From Cytobacillus gottheilii (GTDB lineage Bacteria; Bacillota; Bacilli; Bacillales; Cytobacillaceae), in the NCBI RefSeq assembly GCF_001636345.1, contig NZ_KV440945.1, forward strand, positions 3,941,854 to 4,005,853: a DNA stretch of 64,000 nt, written 5' to 3'. Positions 62,795 through 64,000 of the stretch are shown here, piece after piece; within the stretch, counting starts at the first letter, position 1, and every line of letters begins with the position of its first letter. Below the pieces are notes generated by a model, which did no database searches, was not told where the DNA came from, and was given only the letters and a program-made list of their open reading frames with translations. The position numbers were made by a program, and so were the translations under genes.

Positions 62795-63784
62795 ATGGAA
62801 GACACTTCAAAGCTGACCGCTAGCGAGCTCTCAGTTCTAAACGGTACATTTATGGCAGAATCGTTATCGGTTTGTGTATTAACGTATTTTTTACAGCATG
62901 TACAGAATCCTGTCATAAAATCTTATATCCAGACAGGCCTTGAAATATCTCAATCAAATTACGATGTTATACGGAAATTAATGGTTTCAGAAGAAATTCC
63001 CGTTCCTGATGGTTTCACAGAAAACGACGTAAATATTCATGCAGAACGCTTGTATACCGATGAATTCATCCTTCATTATGCGATGAATATTGGACTGATG
63101 GGGGTGAATGCCTTTAGTTCAGCTCTTCCCAATGCTGCTCGAAAAGATATCCGTAATTTTTATGCTTCATGCCTTCAATCAAGTACAAACTATTTTAATC
63201 AGGGAATTGATATTGCACAGGAGATGGGCAATTATATTTGGGCACCATATATCCCATATCCAACTGAGGTGGAATACATTCATTCCAAGAAGTTTTTAGG
63301 AGGATGGTTTGGAGAACAAAGACCACTGACATCAGTTGAAATTTCCCATTTGTTTACAAACTTATACCGGAATATGCTTGGTTCTGTTTTGCTTATGGGA
63401 TTCTCTCAAACCGCCAAAATTCCTGAAGTAAAAAAGTTTTTAAAAAGAGGTACAGAATTAGCGAAGCATCATTGTGATGTGTTCTCCGAATTCCTAAAGG
63501 AGAGCGATCTGTTTCCGCCAGCAAATTCAACTATACATGCTACCGCTTCAACTGACCCTGTCTTTTCGGACAAGCTCGTTATGTTTCATACAAAAGCATT
63601 GTACTCTGCTGGCATCGGCTTTTATGGAGCAAGTATTGGAACAAGCGCAAGAAGAGATCTAATCACAGCGTACACACGACTCATTACTGAGGTCGGTGAT
63701 TATTCAAAGGATGGTGTGAATATCTCCATTGAAAAAAACTGGATTGAAAAGCCTCCATCTGCTCCAGATCGTAAAAAACTTTAA
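62795..63784 (+). CDS. DUF3231 protein, two ferritin-like modules
   Basis: 329 residues made of two similar helical halves (about 10-165 and 180-325), each with the LTSxEIS/SELSxL start, a long helix pair and conserved His/Glu/Asp (for example HYAMNIGLMGVN in the first, FHTKALYSAGIGFYGASIGTSARRDL in the second). DUF3231 proteins are four-helix bundles of the ferritin-like type, found in Bacillaceae, sometimes linked to spores. Function is unknown. AAGGAGG precedes the ATG. Confidence 0.85.
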   Translation: MEDTSKLTASELSVLNGTFMAESLSVCVLTYFLQHVQNPVIKSYIQTGLEISQSNYDVIRKLMVSEEIPVPDGFTENDVNIHAERLYTDEFILHYAMNIGLMGVNAFSSALPNAARKDIRNFYASCLQSSTNYFNQGIDIAQEMGNYIWAPYIPYPTEVEYIHSKKFLGGWFGEQRPLTSVEISHLFTNLYRNMLGSVLLMGFSQTAKIPEVKKFLKRGTELAKHHCDVFSEFLKESDLFPPANSTIHATASTDPVFSDKLVMFHTKALYSAGIGFYGASIGTSARRDLITAYTRLITEVGDYSKDGVNISIEKNWIEKPPSAPDRKKL

Positions 63785-63800
63785 AATGAAACTACGACCA

Positions 63801-63823
63801 AGCGGGAATCGTTTATTCCCGCT
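63801..63823 (+). terminator. Weak hairpin after the DUF3231 gene
   Basis: AGCGGGAAT and ATTCCCGCT form a perfect 9-bp stem with a five-base loop (CGTTT), but no T tract follows; the remaining 170 bases to the window end show nothing else. Confidence 0.45.
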
Positions 63824-64000
63824 GGCTGTTAGTTGTCTAAAATTTACACATGCTAACAGTGCTGAAAATTAGACATTCACAGCTTGCTAGCGATTTCTAC
63901 CTTCTGTAATTGGAGAATCAATATAATACTGTGATTTTCCTCACCACATAATGTATTCGTATTCATTATTCTTATAAACTTCTTTCTCTGTAAATAGTTG

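Overview
The window is an ordinary chromosomal stretch of a low-GC, endospore-forming member of the Bacillaceae. The evidence is a liaIH-F-SR envelope-stress locus, a gerA-type germinant-receptor operon, two CotF-like coat genes, a KinB-like sporulation kinase, HemAT, a KatE-type catalase behind a sigma-B promoter, LytST and many strong AGGAGG-type ribosome binding sites. I see no rRNA or tRNA genes, integrase, transposase or CRISPR array. The species cannot be fixed from the sequence alone.

Layout. 1-3.4 kb: lia operon on the minus strand, without liaG; a structured dispersed repeat sits where liaG would be. 3.5-10.9 kb: a degenerate M50-like membrane protein, a VanW protein whose ribosome binding site lies in a hairpin arm, a Fpg/Nei glycosylase, a sigma-B-type YflT stress protein, a PLP transsulfuration enzyme, a YhfW-type FAD/Rieske oxidoreductase and HemAT. 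11-19.7 kb: YfmL-type helicase, AGCS symporter, MFS pump, secreted subtilase, MDR oxidoreductase and methionine aminopeptidase. 20-25 kb: lytS (frameshifted), lytT, cstA with a cre-like site, and a panE copy with an internal deletion. 25-33 kb: DUF3784-like protein, Ca/Na antiporter, MFS/ArsR-type pair, katE, and a KinB-like kinase split at an A7G slippery run. 33-44 kb: TetR-controlled epimerase/Nudix genes, HtpX, an HtrA-PrsA-like pair, coat proteins and an OmpR-type two-component system. 44-50 kb: aldo/keto reductase, a 52-bp tandem array, a Mta-like MerR regulator, a TraB/PrgY protein and an MhqA-like dioxygenase. 50-56 kb: a germinant-receptor operon in the order D?-B-A-C, followed by a Cache-GGDEF cyclase. 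56-64 kb: PlsC-like acyltransferase, a Fur-boxed siderophore esterase, a YebC-family protein, an ECF sigma/anti-sigma pair, an AEC transporter and a DUF3231 protein.

How genes work together. Envelope quality control is heavily represented (Lia, HtpX, HtrA plus a PrsA-like foldase, an HtrA-linked region with a two-component system, ECF sigma/anti-sigma). LytST beside cstA resembles the pyruvate-sensing BtsSR/BtsT arrangement. Spore biology is represented by the germination operon, coat proteins and the KinB-like kinase.

Most notable. (1) Four or five intergenic repeat arrays have unrelated sequences but periods close to whole DNA helical turns: 52 bp x11; 51 and about 60 bp; 51, 61 and 51 bp; 21 bp. 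(2) A canonical A-AAA-AAG heptamer lies exactly at the -1 junction of the KinB-like kinase. (3) Two further genes within 12 kb, lytS and panE, are disrupted. (4) Several operator-gene pairings are readable directly from sequence: Fur, two sigma-B promoters, TetR operators, a cre site, and possible LiaR and MhqR sites. I found no clear new defence or mobile system.
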